Part shown: piece after piece, positions 8,281 to 17,374 of the stretch
How the letters are laid out: each line of letters begins with the position of its first letter
Numbering within the stretch: the stretch's first letter is position 1
From: an uncultured Eubacterium sp.
Lineage (GTDB): Bacteria > Bacillota > Clostridia > Lachnospirales > Lachnospiraceae
Assembly (NCBI GenBank): GCA_905236805.1
Contig: CAJOPH010000074.1
Span: 1-53,690 of the forward strand
DNA: 53,690 bases
Direction: 5' to 3'
Notes under the pieces: generated by a model
Databases searched by the model: none
Told to the model about the DNA's origin: nothing
The model's input: only the letters and a program-made list of their open reading frames with translations
Position numbers and translations under genes: made by a program

Positions 8281-9354
8281 ATGAATGATTCAGCGAATAA
8301 AGAAGATAAGCTAAAGGCTTTGGATGTAGCCATAGCCCAGATAGAAAAGCAGTTTGGCAAGGGTGCCGTCATGAAGCTTGGGGACGCGGGGAACATGGGA
8401 GTGGACGTGATTCCCACAGGCTCTTTGAGCCTCGACATAGCCCTGGGGGTGGGAGGAATCCCCGTTGGGAGGATAGTGGAGGTCTATGGGCCTGAGTCAT
8501 CAGGTAAGACCACGGTCGCCCTGCACATGGTGGCAGAGGTGCAAAAAAGGGGAGGTATAGCGGGATTCATCGATGCGGAGCATGCGTTAGACCCTGTGTA
8601 TGCGGAAAATATCGGTGTGGATATAGATAATCTCTACATATCCCAGCCGGATTCCGGGGAGCAGGCCCTTGAGATTACGGAGACCATGGTGAGGTCCGGA
8701 GCCATAGACATAGTCATAGTGGACTCTGTGGCAGCACTGGTTCCAAAGGCGGAGATAGACGGTGATATGGGGGATTCACACATGGGTCTTCAGGCCAGGC
8801 TCATGTCCCAGGCCCTAAGAAAGCTTACCGCTGTCATCTCCAAGTCCAGGTGTGTGGTCATCTTCATAAACCAGCTCCGTGAGAAGCTCGGAGTCATGTT
8901 TGGGAATCCCGAGACCACCACGGGGGGCAGGGCTTTGAAGTTTTATTCATCCGTCAGATTGGATGTAAGGCGTACAGAGTCACTTAAGCAAAGCGGAGAG
9001 GTGATAGGAAACCATACCAGGATAAAGGTCGTAAAGAACAAGGTAGCCCCCCCGTTTAAGGAGGCTGAGTTTGACATCATGTTCGGCAAAGGGATTTCCA
9101 AGGAGGGAGACCTGATAGACTTGGCGGCCAAGAGCAATGTCATCCAAAAGAGCGGAGCATGGTATGCGTACGAAGGCGAGAAGATAGGACAGGGCAGGGA
9201 AAATGCCAAGCAGTATCTTGCAGATCACCCGGAGGTATTCGATGAGGTAGACCATAAGGTGAGGGTATCATATGGGCTTATTGATGATTTGGGTTCGGAT
9301 GGGGTCTCTGATAATGCAGAAGAAAGAGATGTCCCTGACGAGGAAGCTGTATGA
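8281..9354 (+). CDS. recA: Recombinase RecA
   Basis: The 357-aa protein is the strand-exchange recombinase and coprotease for LexA. It has the P-loop GPESSGKTT (about 65-73), the DNA-binding loops and the highly conserved [22 protein letters not shown] block. ATG 8281 has AAGGAG six bases upstream, so I reject a longer in-frame start. The length is normal and the acidic C-terminus is present. It overlaps recX by 4 nt (ATGA), which is translational coupling. Expression is SOS-controlled by the upstream boxes, and it could trigger cleavage of the S24 regulator at the window's left end. Confidence 0.98.
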   Translation: MNDSANKEDKLKALDVAIAQIEKQFGKGAVMKLGDAGNMGVDVIPTGSLSLDIALGVGGIPVGRIVEVYGPESSGKTTVALHMVAEVQKRGGIAGFIDAEHALDPVYAENIGVDIDNLYISQPDSGEQALEITETMVRSGAIDIVIVDSVAALVPKAEIDGDMGDSHMGLQARLMSQALRKLTAVISKSRCVVIFINQLREKLGVMFGNPETTTGGRALKFYSSVRLDVRRTESLKQSGEVIGNHTRIKVVKNKVAPPFKEAEFDIMFGKGISKEGDLIDLAAKSNVIQKSGAWYAYEGEKIGQGRENAKQYLADHPEVFDEVDHKVRVSYGLIDDLGSDGVSDNAEERDVPDEEAV

Positions 9355-9806
9355 TGGGTGTTGCCACGGCAGATGTGGATCATGATCTCTTAAAAAAGGC
9401 CAAGTCCAGGGCGCTTTTCCTGCTGGATCGTATGGACTATACATCTTTCAGGATGAGGCAAAAGCTTAGGCAGGGCGCATACCCTGAGGCTGTCATTGAT
9501 AAGACTTTGGAATATCTTACAGAACGAAAGTACATAGACGATGACAGGTACGCATCCCTGTACGTTCACTCTCATAAGGACGCCATGCCTGAGCGCATGC
9601 TCAGGAAAAAAATGAAAGAGAGGGGACTTCCCGGTGAAGTTATATCTAGGGCATTAGAGGAGGCAGACCTTCCCGATGAAAGTATCCTCATAGAAAAATA
9701 TCTTAAGAAAAAGCACTATGACCCATCTTCCGCAGATCCAAGAGACAGGCAGAAGATCATGAGGTTTTTAATATCCAAGGGGTTTTCTTACGACTCTATA
9801 TTATGA
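9351..9806 (+). CDS. recX: RecX-like regulator of RecA
   Basis: The 151-aa protein has RecX features: repeated three-helix units with [12 protein letters not shown] and later KGFSYDSIL. It binds RecA filaments and limits or disassembles them. It directly follows recA and overlaps its stop codon (ATGA), the classic recA-recX order. It is shorter than the Bacillus protein, but short RecX forms are common in Gram-positives. Confidence 0.85.
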   Translation: MMGVATADVDHDLLKKAKSRALFLLDRMDYTSFRMRQKLRQGAYPEAVIDKTLEYLTERKYIDDDRYASLYVHSHKDAMPERMLRKKMKERGLPGEVISRALEEADLPDESILIEKYLKKKHYDPSSADPRDRQKIMRFLISKGFSYDSIL

Positions 9807-9858
9807 TAACGGGTTTTGAACCCGACATCATAATCATAAATATTATTTGATTTATTTT

Positions 9859-9931
9859 CCCCGATATGTTACTATATAAGGTACCATCACAGAATTGTGA
9901 TGGTACACTAAAGTGGCATGTCGGGGTTTTT
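9859..9931 (+). terminator. Nested double-hairpin terminator after recX
   Basis: The outer stem CCCCGATATG (9859-9868) pairs with CATGTCGGGG (9917-9926) and is followed by TTTTT. Inside it lies a perfect 10-bp hairpin, GTACCATCAC (9881-9890) with GTGATGGTAC (9897-9906), loop AGAATT. An earlier, weaker hairpin (CGGGTT/AACCCG) sits near 9810-9825. It is an unusually elaborate terminator and may be a small structured RNA. Confidence 0.65.
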
Positions 9932-9981
9932 ATGCACACAGTTCCTAAGGAAAATCGTTTTATATCATAAGGGGTGTTTTC

Positions 9982-11445
9982 ATGGGCGCTTTATCAGAAT
10001 TGGAACCCAAACGGGTATTTAAGTTTTTTGAGGAAATAGAATCCATACCCAGGGGAGCCGGAAATATGGAAAAAATAGTCTCGTACATGGAGGAGTTTGC
10101 CAAGGTACGGGGGATATCCTGCGAAAAGGACGACTACAACAATGTCATCATGAAGGTAGATGGCTCCAACGGATATGAAGACCATGAACCCTTCATGCTG
10201 CAGACCCATATGGATATGTTTTGCTCGAAGGGGGAAGGACCCGGATATGATTTTCTGCACACCCCCGTAAAGCTCCATCTGGATGAAACTCATATTTCTG
10301 CGGAGGGTACCTCCCTGGGAGGAGCCGAGGGCATAGGAATGGCGGCATGCCTGGCTGTTTTGGATGCAGAGGATATTCCCCATCCTCCTTTGGAAGTAGT
10401 ATTTACCTCAGACGAAAGACCCGGTATGATGGGGGCGATGAACTTAGATACATCGTCCTTAAGATCAAAGATGATGCTGAACATTGCCTCAAATGGGGAG
10501 GGAAAATTATATGCGGCCTGCGCCGGAGGGCTTGATGTCATCTGCACGCTTCCTGTGGTAAGGCAGGAGCATGAAGGCTTTTTGGTCAGGATTAAGGTAC
10601 ATGGTCTCTACGGGGGACATTCCGGACTCCATATTGACAGGGGCAGAGCCAATGCCATAATGGTTCTGGCCTATCAGATGTATAGACTCTTCCAGGAGGT
10701 AACCTTCTATATTGCGGACATAGAAGGCGGTTACATGGAAAATACCATCCCCGACGAAGCTGCGGCATATTTAATTATGCGCACAAAGCAGGATGCCTAT
10801 GACGCAATAGATTTCATCAGGGATTTTTCAAAGAAGGTGCTTCATGTATACAGGGTATCTGACCCTGATATCTCCGTGGACATTGATTACATAGGTGAAG
10901 ATAATGAGGTAAAGTTTTCCCTTCCGCCCTTGGACAAGCATTCGACAGAAAAGCTCATAGATGCCCTTATCACGCTTCCCAATGGCATAGAGAGGATGAG
11001 CCCTGATGTAATGGGACTGGTGGAATCTTCGTTGAACCTTGGTATCCTAAGGCTGGACAAGACATCTGCAGAGGTAAGGTATTCCGTAAGGAGCGCCATT
11101 GAATACAGGAAGGTGTCCATTTTAGACCAGCTAAAGGTCGCGATGAAGACATTTGGCGGTATGGCCGAGGGTGTAGTAGACATACCTATATGGTACTACA
11201 AAGAGGATTCAAAGCTTCAGGAAGTGATGCTTCGGGTATATGAGAGAAAATACGGAAAGATACCCAAGTTCATGGCAGTTCATGCGGGATTGGAAAGCTC
11301 CGTGTTTGCGGAAAGAATAGAGGGTATGGATGCTATTTCCTTAGGACCTGAGGTAAGGGATATTTCCACGCCCAGGGAGAGCCTTGAGATAGGGAGCGTG
11401 GGGAAAATGTGGGAATTATTGCTGGAGGTTCTAAAAGAGCTGTAA
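9982..11445 (+). CDS. PepD-like M20 protein with degenerate metal site
   Basis: The 487-aa protein matches beta-Ala-His (aminoacyl-histidine) dipeptidase PepD over its full length, including THMDM, GGHSG, AVHAGLE and the lid domain. Active M20 peptidases bind two zinc ions. Compared with E. coli PepD from memory, the bridging Asp in LGADNG is Ala here (LGGAEG). The second Glu of the EE pair is Arg (SDERPG). The Asp in NTDSEEEG is Ala (NIASNGEG). The first His (THMD) and the last His (VHAG) are kept. Three of five metal ligands are therefore lost, so it is probably not a normal dinuclear zinc peptidase. The frame is otherwise intact, which argues against a decaying pseudogene. Confidence 0.85.
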   Translation: MGALSELEPKRVFKFFEEIESIPRGAGNMEKIVSYMEEFAKVRGISCEKDDYNNVIMKVDGSNGYEDHEPFMLQTHMDMFCSKGEGPGYDFLHTPVKLHLDETHISAEGTSLGGAEGIGMAACLAVLDAEDIPHPPLEVVFTSDERPGMMGAMNLDTSSLRSKMMLNIASNGEGKLYAACAGGLDVICTLPVVRQEHEGFLVRIKVHGLYGGHSGLHIDRGRANAIMVLAYQMYRLFQEVTFYIADIEGGYMENTIPDEAAAYLIMRTKQDAYDAIDFIRDFSKKVLHVYRVSDPDISVDIDYIGEDNEVKFSLPPLDKHSTEKLIDALITLPNGIERMSPDVMGLVESSLNLGILRLDKTSAEVRYSVRSAIEYRKVSILDQLKVAMKTFGGMAEGVVDIPIWYYKEDSKLQEVMLRVYERKYGKIPKFMAVHAGLESSVFAERIEGMDAISLGPEVRDISTPRESLEIGSVGKMWELLLEVLKEL

Positions 11446-11448
11446 TAT
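11419..11448 (+). promoter_or_regulatory. Possible promoter for the structured RNA
   Basis: TTGCTG (11419-11424) and TAATAT (11443-11448) are 18 bp apart, overlapping the end of the pepD-like gene. The predicted start is near 11455, just before the structured region. Confidence 0.35.
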
Positions 11449-11449
11449 T

Positions 11450-11610
11450 GTAAGCCGGTATCCGGAAGCAGGTGTGCCATACTTTACAGGTATGGCACAG
11501 GGCGTTCGTGTGTCATAAGGTTAGCTGGAACTAACCTTATGCTTAGGAACTGTAAAGGCAGGAGGCGGGGATGAGACGAACGTGACGATCAATGATTGCA
11601 CCGGAACCAT
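11450..11610 (+). ncRNA. Candidate structured RNA with a pseudoknot
   Basis: No gene is seen here. TGTGCCATAC (11473-11482) and GTATGGCACA (11490-11499) form a 10-bp hairpin whose whole 7-nt loop TTTACAG (11483-11489) is complementary to CTGTAAA (11550-11556). CATAAGGTTAG (11514-11524) and CTAACCTTATG (11531-11541) form an 11-bp hairpin. CGTTCGT (11503-11509) and ACGAACG (11576-11582) enclose that hairpin and the pseudoknot strand. CCGGT/ACCGG (11455-11459, 11600-11604) may close the whole. Four mutually compatible helices in 160 nt are hard to explain by chance. I do not recognise a known class. The strand is inferred from the possible promoter. Confidence 0.6.
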
Positions 11611-11663
11611 GCTGCGTCAGTGACGAATAGTAACCGAATAGTAACAAAATGGTTAAAATCTTC

Positions 11664-11692
11664 TTGACACATCGCCTCCAAAAGTGTAAAAT
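11664..11692 (+). promoter_or_regulatory. rny promoter
   Basis: TTGACA (11664-11669) and TAAAAT (11687-11692) have the ideal 17-bp spacing. Transcription would start near 11699, leaving a leader of about 200 nt before rny. Confidence 0.8.
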
Positions 11693-11698
11693 AGAAAT

Positions 11699-11903
11699 GT
11701 TGCTTTTGAATAATTTTATACTCGCCGGCACAAATAAACGGGAGACCGATAAAACCTGATCCGACGGATATAATTACGATGCGCGAGGATTTCGCAAGGA
11801 ATATGCCACCTGTGGTGGCCGGAATCAAGCGCAATCAGCGACATATACCGCCCTAAGGCGGACACAGCACAATGAAAACTAAATAAAGAAGGAGGTGTTT
11901 TTC
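11699..11903 (+). promoter_or_regulatory. Long 5' leader of rny
   Basis: The leader contains several short stems: ATCC/GGAT near 11759, GCGA/TCGC near 11783, GCCACC/GGTGGC near 11806-11820 and CCGCC/GGCGG near 11849-11863. A CCGGC/GCCGG pairing could close a larger domain. It matches no riboswitch I know. It may serve autoregulation, since RNase Y is known to act on mRNA leaders. Confidence 0.4.
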
Positions 11904-13469
11904 GTGTCATCAGTGATGCCGGTGGTTGTCACTGTGGTGATTTCGCTTGTTTTGATAGTGGTTGCAGCGTTGGTGTCTTCCAAAGTTTCCGTGGACAGAT
12001 TCAGGAAGGAATCTGAAGAGAAGATCGGGAATGCCGAAGACAGGGCGAGGGAGATCATAGATGATGCCGTAAAGGCAGCCGAGGCAAAGAAGCGGGAGGC
12101 CATCGTAGAGGCAAAGGAAGAGAACGTAAAGGCGAAGAACGAGCTCGACAAGGAGATTAAGTCCAGAAGGGCAGAGATTGCGCGTTACGAGAACAGGATC
12201 AACCAGAAGGAAGAGAATCTTGACAAGAAGCTCGCATCCGCAGAGAAAAAGGAAGCGGACTTGAGCAGAAAAGAAAGCGAACTGGAAAAGAAAAGGGCAG
12301 AAGTGGACAAGCTTTCAGAGCAGAGGGTTCAGGAGCTGGAGAGGATATCAGGACTTACATCCGATGAAGCCAAGGAGTACCTTTTGAAGGCTGTGGAGGA
12401 CGATGTAAAGATTGAGACCGCAAAGCTCATCAAGGATTTAGAGAACCAGGCCAAGGAAGAAGCTGACAAGAAAGCAAAGGAATATGTGGTAACGGCGATT
12501 CAGCGGTGTGCGGTAGACCACGTATCAGAGACCACCATTTCGGTAGTGCCCCTTCCCAATGATGAGATGAAGGGAAGGATCATAGGCCGTGAGGGGAGGA
12601 ATATCCGCACGATAGAGACCATGACGGGGGTAGATCTCATAGTGGATGATACTCCGGAAGCCGTGGTGCTTTCGAGCTTTGATCCGGTAAGGCGTGAAAT
12701 AGCCAGGATTGCCTTAGAGAAGCTTATCGTGGACGGCAGGATACATCCCGCCAGAATAGAAGAGATGGTAGAAAAGGCCACGAAGGAAGTAGAGACCATG
12801 ATCCGCACCGAGGGGGAGAATGCCACCATGGAGGTGGGAGTTCACGGTATACATCAAGAGCTTATAAAGCTCATAGGCAGGCTTAAGTTTAGGACCAGCT
12901 ATGGGCAAAATGCCTTGAAGCACTCGATAGAGGTAGCCCAGCTTTGCGGGCTTTTGGCGGCTGAGGTGGGCGTGGATGTACGTACTGCCAAGAGGGCAGG
13001 CTTGCTTCACGATATTGGAAAGGCCATTGACCATGAGGTGGAAGGAACCCATATCCAGATAGGGGTTAACCTCTGTCGCAAATACAAGGAGGCTCCCATC
13101 ATCATAAACGCCGTGGAGGCGCATCATGGGGACGTGGAACCACAGAGTCTTGTGGCAGTGTTGGTTCAGGCAGCGGATGCAATATCTGCGGCCCGTCCGG
13201 GCGCACGCAGGGAGACCATGGAGACCTATACGAACAGGCTGAAGGAATTGGAGGATATTACCAATGATTTCGAGGGAGTAGACAAGTCCTATGCCATTCA
13301 GGCGGGACGCGAGGTCAGGGTCATGGTGATTCCCGAGAAGATTTCTGATGCTGATATGGTGCTTATGGCAAGGGACATATCAAAGAGGATAGAAGACGAA
13401 TTGAAATATCCCGGTCAGATAAAGGTGAATGTCATCAGGGAATCCAGAGTGATAGATTACGCAAAATAA
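11904..13469 (+). CDS. rny: Ribonuclease Y
   Basis: The 521-aa membrane-anchored endoribonuclease initiates mRNA decay. It has an N-terminal transmembrane helix (about 4-25), a long charged coiled coil (about 30-200), a KH RNA-binding domain ([13 protein letters not shown] near 230) and an HD phosphohydrolase domain with [13 protein letters not shown] 11904 is chosen because AAGGAGG ends 8 nt before it; an upstream GTG at 11895 overlaps the ribosome site. The length matches the family. Confidence 0.95.
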   Translation: MSSVMPVVVTVVISLVLIVVAALVSSKVSVDRFRKESEEKIGNAEDRAREIIDDAVKAAEAKKREAIVEAKEENVKAKNELDKEIKSRRAEIARYENRINQKEENLDKKLASAEKKEADLSRKESELEKKRAEVDKLSEQRVQELERISGLTSDEAKEYLLKAVEDDVKIETAKLIKDLENQAKEEADKKAKEYVVTAIQRCAVDHVSETTISVVPLPNDEMKGRIIGREGRNIRTIETMTGVDLIVDDTPEAVVLSSFDPVRREIARIALEKLIVDGRIHPARIEEMVEKATKEVETMIRTEGENATMEVGVHGIHQELIKLIGRLKFRTSYGQNALKHSIEVAQLCGLLAAEVGVDVRTAKRAGLLHDIGKAIDHEVEGTHIQIGVNLCRKYKEAPIIINAVEAHHGDVEPQSLVAVLVQAADAISAARPGARRETMETYTNRLKELEDITNDFEGVDKSYAIQAGREVRVMVIPEKISDADMVLMARDISKRIEDELKYPGQIKVNVIRESRVIDYAK

Positions 13470-13475
13470 TATTAT

Positions 13476-13514
13476 GCCAAAGCTAAGACTTGGGGTTTTA
13501 GCTTTGGCGTTTTT
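13476..13514 (+). terminator. rny terminator
   Basis: GCCAAAGCTAA (13476-13486) pairs with TTAGCTTTGGC (13498-13508), followed by GTTTTT. This is a canonical intrinsic terminator. Confidence 0.9.
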
Positions 13515-13578
13515 GTGTTACGAAAGGGGCTGTGAATAGTAACATGCAATGGGAGGAAATAATGGAGGGAAAAAGTAA

Positions 13579-15135
13579 GTGTTAAAGAAAATAGTAAGGA
13601 CAATACAAAGCAGGGTGTTTTTCATAGCCCTATCAGTATTCCTACAGCTTCTAATACTCTTTACACTGATGTACTTTGTGCAGTTCTCCTATCCAGTTTT
13701 CTCTATAGTGATGATGGTAATATCCTGGATAGTGGCCTTTGTTGTCCTAAACAGGGATCAAAACCCCCAGTTTAAGCTGGCGTGGACAATATTTATTTTG
13801 GCACTACCGTTGCTGGGAGTCGGTATGTATTTCCTTTTCGGGACAAGGAGGCTTACCAAAAATGCCAGGCAAAGGTTTGACAAGGTGCGTCATGAAGGTA
13901 AAGGGGTGCTCATGCAGGATGGGGACGTATTGGATGAGATAAAAAAGCAAAATCCCCAGGTGCACGGGCAGATTAACTATGTCCTTAAGAATGCTGAATA
14001 TCCCGTATACAAGGAAGAAGAAAGCCGGTATTTCCCATCGGGGGAGGATGTATTTCCCCATATCAAGGAGGATCTTCAAAAGGCAAAGGATTTTATTTTT
14101 ATTGAATTTTTCATAATAGGGATGGGGCATATGTGGGAGGATATTTTGCTCATTCTGATTCAGAAGAAAAAAGAAGGAGTGGATGTACGGGTCATGTATG
14201 ATGATTTTGGCTCTACCAGGGCCATACCCTACAGATATCACAAGAAGCTAGAGAAATTGGGAATATCCGCGGTACCCTTCCATCCCATAAGGCCGGTTTT
14301 TTCTATTATAATGAACAACCGTGACCACAGGAAGCTTGTCGTAATAGATGGAAAAATAGGATATACGGGCGGAATAAATATAGCGGATGAATATATCAAC
14401 GAAAAGGAAAGGTTTGGGTACTGGAAGGACAATGCCGTACGTATAACGGGAAAGCCTGTCATGAACATGACTACGATGTTCCTTGAGATGTGGGACTACG
14501 CCAAAGGGATAACGGAAGATTATTCCGTCTTTTTTCCCAAATACGATATGGAAAAACCAAGTGGGGACAAAGAAGCGCAACATTCCATGGGATATGTCCT
14601 TCCATATGCCGATATGCCTTTGGACATGGAAAGGCTGGGAAAGATAATATACCTTGACATCATCAATCAGGCAACCGATTATGTATATATTACGACACCC
14701 TACATGATAATGGACGATGAGATGGGGACGGCCCTTATAAATGCCTCCAAAAGGGGAGTGGATGTAAGGATAGTATTGCCGGGTATTCCCGACAAGAAGA
14801 TCATATACATGATGGGCCAGTCAAACTATGAAAGGCTTATAAATGTGGGAGTAAAGATTTACCATTATACCCCGGGCTTCATGCATTCTAAATCCTTTGT
14901 GAGCGATGACATAATAGGAGTCATAGGCTCTATAAATCTCGACTACAGGAGCCTTTACCTTCATTTCGAAAACGGAGTGTATTTTTATCATGCAGATGTG
15001 GTAAACGATCTTAAAAATGATATTGTTTACGCCATCAGTCAATCCGAGAAAATAGATCTTGAATTTTGCAGAAAAAGGCCAAAGGGTATAAGGGTGATGA
15101 TGGGAATACTTGGAATATTTTCACCGCTTCTGTAA
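13579..15135 (+). CDS. cls: Cardiolipin synthase (phospholipase D family)
   Basis: The 518-aa membrane enzyme joins phosphatidylglycerol molecules to make cardiolipin. Two N-terminal transmembrane helices (about 10-60) precede two PLD (HKD) motifs, the first in DHRKLVVIDGKIGYTGG (about 250) and the second in HSKSFVSDDIIGVIGS (about 435). The start is GTG 13579, with GGAGG upstream. A phosphoesterase gene starts 6 nt after the stop, suggesting one transcript. Confidence 0.93.
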   Translation: MLKKIVRTIQSRVFFIALSVFLQLLILFTLMYFVQFSYPVFSIVMMVISWIVAFVVLNRDQNPQFKLAWTIFILALPLLGVGMYFLFGTRRLTKNARQRFDKVRHEGKGVLMQDGDVLDEIKKQNPQVHGQINYVLKNAEYPVYKEEESRYFPSGEDVFPHIKEDLQKAKDFIFIEFFIIGMGHMWEDILLILIQKKKEGVDVRVMYDDFGSTRAIPYRYHKKLEKLGISAVPFHPIRPVFSIIMNNRDHRKLVVIDGKIGYTGGINIADEYINEKERFGYWKDNAVRITGKPVMNMTTMFLEMWDYAKGITEDYSVFFPKYDMEKPSGDKEAQHSMGYVLPYADMPLDMERLGKIIYLDIINQATDYVYITTPYMIMDDEMGTALINASKRGVDVRIVLPGIPDKKIIYMMGQSNYERLINVGVKIYHYTPGFMHSKSFVSDDIIGVIGSINLDYRSLYLHFENGVYFYHADVVNDLKNDIVYAISQSEKIDLEFCRKRPKGIRVMMGILGIFSPLL

Positions 15136-15141
15136 AGAAAA

Positions 15142-16020
15142 ATGAAGAAAAAAACATTATTATGGACACCTTTTGCCATTATGGGATTTGCCATATGGCA
15201 GAAATATGAATTAAATAGATTTGATGTACATAAAGTAAAAATAAAAAACCAAAAATTAAAAAAAAGAATCCGTATGGCAGTAATTGCAGACCTTCATGGA
15301 CACGTGTACGGAAAAAATAACGAAAGGCTCTTAGGCGCCATAAAGGATTCATCCCCGGATGTTTGCGTCATTCCGGGTGACCTTATCTTAGCCCATAGGA
15401 AAGTGCTAAGGAAACGCCGGGAAGGGTTTGAAAAGGAGCTTTCTTTCGTTAAAGAATTAACGGGAATCTCCCCTGTGGTCTTTTCCCCCGGGAACCATGA
15501 AGCAAACCTTAAAAGGATTTTTCCTTACGGAATCTTAAGCTATTTTCAACTTAGGGAATCCCTCCTTGGAATGGGAATTTTGCTTTTGGAAAATGAATCG
15601 GTGGTTCTTGACATTAATGACCAAAAGATTAATTTTACGGGCGCTGACATAGATATGCGGTTTTACAGGAAGCTAAAGGGGATAAAGATGCCTGACGGAT
15701 ACCTTGAAAAAATCCTTCCTCCACCTAAAAAGGATTTACCTAATGTACTTGCTGCCCATAATCCTTTGTTTTTCAAAAATTATTCTTCATGGGGGGCTGA
15801 CCTTGTACTTTCAGGTCACAATCATGGGGGGTTGATAAGGCTTCCTTTTTTAGGGAGCGTTGTATCTTCGCAATTGACACTTTTCCCCAAATATGACGCA
15901 GGTCTTTTTAGGGAAAATGACACAGATATGTATGTGAGCAGGGGGCTTGGGACACATACCATAAATATCAGGATAAATAACAGGGCTGAGTTGGTAATCA
16001 TTGATTTTTTGCCAAAATGA
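15142..16020 (+). CDS. Calcineurin-like metallophosphoesterase
   Basis: The 292-aa protein has an N-terminal hydrophobic anchor (about 5-20) and the metallophosphoesterase motifs DLHGH (about 50), GDL (about 78), GNHE (about 118) and GHNHGG (about 224). It resembles YkuE-type membrane phosphoesterases, which may act on phospholipids. The GDL motif replaces the usual GDxxD, so metal binding may be altered. It follows cls after 6 nt and precedes scpA. Confidence 0.8.
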   Translation: MKKKTLLWTPFAIMGFAIWQKYELNRFDVHKVKIKNQKLKKRIRMAVIADLHGHVYGKNNERLLGAIKDSSPDVCVIPGDLILAHRKVLRKRREGFEKELSFVKELTGISPVVFSPGNHEANLKRIFPYGILSYFQLRESLLGMGILLLENESVVLDINDQKINFTGADIDMRFYRKLKGIKMPDGYLEKILPPPKKDLPNVLAAHNPLFFKNYSSWGADLVLSGHNHGGLIRLPFLGSVVSSQLTLFPKYDAGLFRENDTDMYVSRGLGTHTINIRINNRAELVIIDFLPK

Positions 16021-16030
16021 GAGTATAATA

Positions 16031-16780
16031 ATGATGGAATTTAAATTCAGGCTGGATGCCTTCGAGGGACCTTTAGACCTCCTTTTGCATCTGATAGAAA
16101 AAAACAAGGTGGATATATACGACATCCCGATAGCAAAGATTACGGAACAGTACCTGGAATACATGGATGAGCTCGGGGATGATGACTTGGACTCGTACAG
16201 TGAATTTGTCGTTATGGCAGCTACCCTTATAGCAATAAAAGTAAAAATGCTACTTCCCGGCAGGGAGGATAAGGATGAGGAAGAAGACCCGAGGGATGCC
16301 CTGGTAGAGCAGCTCGTCTCCTACAAGGTCGCAAAGTACGGAGCCTTGCTTCTAAAGAAATGGCAAGGTCCCGCGACCATGGTCTACTACAACAAGCCAT
16401 CCATACCCAAAGAACTCCGTTCAACAGATGAAAAAGTGGACCTTGATGAGCTTTGCAGGGATTATGGGATCGTAGACCTTGAAGATATTTTTTCCGAACT
16501 TATGAAAAGGCAGCTCGAAAAGATAGACAAGATCCGTGGGAATTTTGGAAAGATCGAGAAGGAAAAGGTAACCCTCCCCGACAGGATGGAATATGTCTGT
16601 GACTATGCAAACAGCCATGACAGGTTTTCTTTTTCAGAGCTGATGGAAGATGTGACGGAAAAGATTGAATTAATAGTCACTTTCATGGCTCTTTTGGAAC
16701 TCGTAAAGACCGGGGAACTTATTTTGAGCCAGGATGAACTTTTTTCAGACATCTATATCGAAAAAAAGAAAGCGGCATAA
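16031..16780 (+). CDS. scpA: Segregation and condensation protein A
   Basis: The 249-aa kleisin subunit of the SMC condensin complex begins FKFRLDAFEGPLDLLLHLIE, the conserved ScpA start that binds Smc. ATG 16031 or the adjacent ATG 16034 is the likely start. A longer frame from 16001 overlaps the upstream gene and adds no conserved residues. The C-terminal winged helix is present. It pairs with scpB just downstream. Confidence 0.93.
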   Translation: MMEFKFRLDAFEGPLDLLLHLIEKNKVDIYDIPIAKITEQYLEYMDELGDDDLDSYSEFVVMAATLIAIKVKMLLPGREDKDEEEDPRDALVEQLVSYKVAKYGALLLKKWQGPATMVYYNKPSIPKELRSTDEKVDLDELCRDYGIVDLEDIFSELMKRQLEKIDKIRGNFGKIEKEKVTLPDRMEYVCDYANSHDRFSFSELMEDVTEKIELIVTFMALLELVKTGELILSQDELFSDIYIEKKKAA

Positions 16781-16792
16781 GGAACTGTGATC

Positions 16793-17374
16793 ATGGAAGA
16801 AACAAGCGAAGAAAAAATAGCGGCTCTCGAAGCGGTGCTTTTTGCCGTGGGAAGGCCCGTGTCATTGGAAGATATAATGAAGGCCCTTGAGGTGGATGAA
16901 GAGATGGCAAATGCCCTTATAGATGAGCTTTCATCATCCTATGAGGAAAAACAAAGGGGGATAAGGATCGCGAAAATAGACGGGGCATACCAGCTTTGCA
17001 CAAAGAGCGCATTGTATCCTTATATTTCTTCCATAGTCAATGAAAATAAAGAATACAAACTGACAGATACCGTATTAGAGACCTTGTCCATCATAGCCTA
17101 CAGGCAGCCCGTGACCAGGGCGGAGATAGAAAAGATAAGGGGTGTTTCCAGTTCGCATGCCGTAAACCGGCTTATGGACTATGGCCTCATAAAGGAGATG
17201 GGGAGGCTTGATGCCCCGGGAAAGCCCCTTTTATTTGGGACCACGGATGAGTTTTTGAGGTGCTTTGGGATTTCATCCCCGAAGGACATACCCGTTCCCG
17301 ATGAAAGTGAAGTCATTGAGTTCAAGAGACAGGCAGAGGAAGAAATATACCTTAATGGGGAAGTGGAAGTATAG
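16793..17374 (+). CDS. scpB: Segregation and condensation protein B
   Basis: The 193-aa protein has the two winged-helix domains of ScpB (AALEAVLFAVGRPVSLEDI near the start, and LSIIAYRQPVTRAEIEKIRG near 100). It binds ScpA in the SMC complex, which organises and segregates the chromosome. ATG 16793 follows AAGGA; GTG 16787 is possible. Its stop codon directly abuts the next ATG. Confidence 0.93.
   Translation: MEETSEEKIAALEAVLFAVGRPVSLEDIMKALEVDEEMANALIDELSSSYEEKQRGIRIAKIDGAYQLCTKSALYPYISSIVNENKEYKLTDTVLETLSIIAYRQPVTRAEIEKIRGVSSSHAVNRLMDYGLIKEMGRLDAPGKPLLFGTTDEFLRCFGISSPKDIPVPDESEVIEFKRQAEEEIYLNGEVEV

Noticed and set aside
11514-11541. The TTAG-N6-CTAA hairpin near rny as a DtxR operator
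   Set aside because: It has the same N6 spacing and TAAGGTTAG arms, but it is 11 bp long and lies downstream of any promoter; it fits the RNA fold better. Left open.
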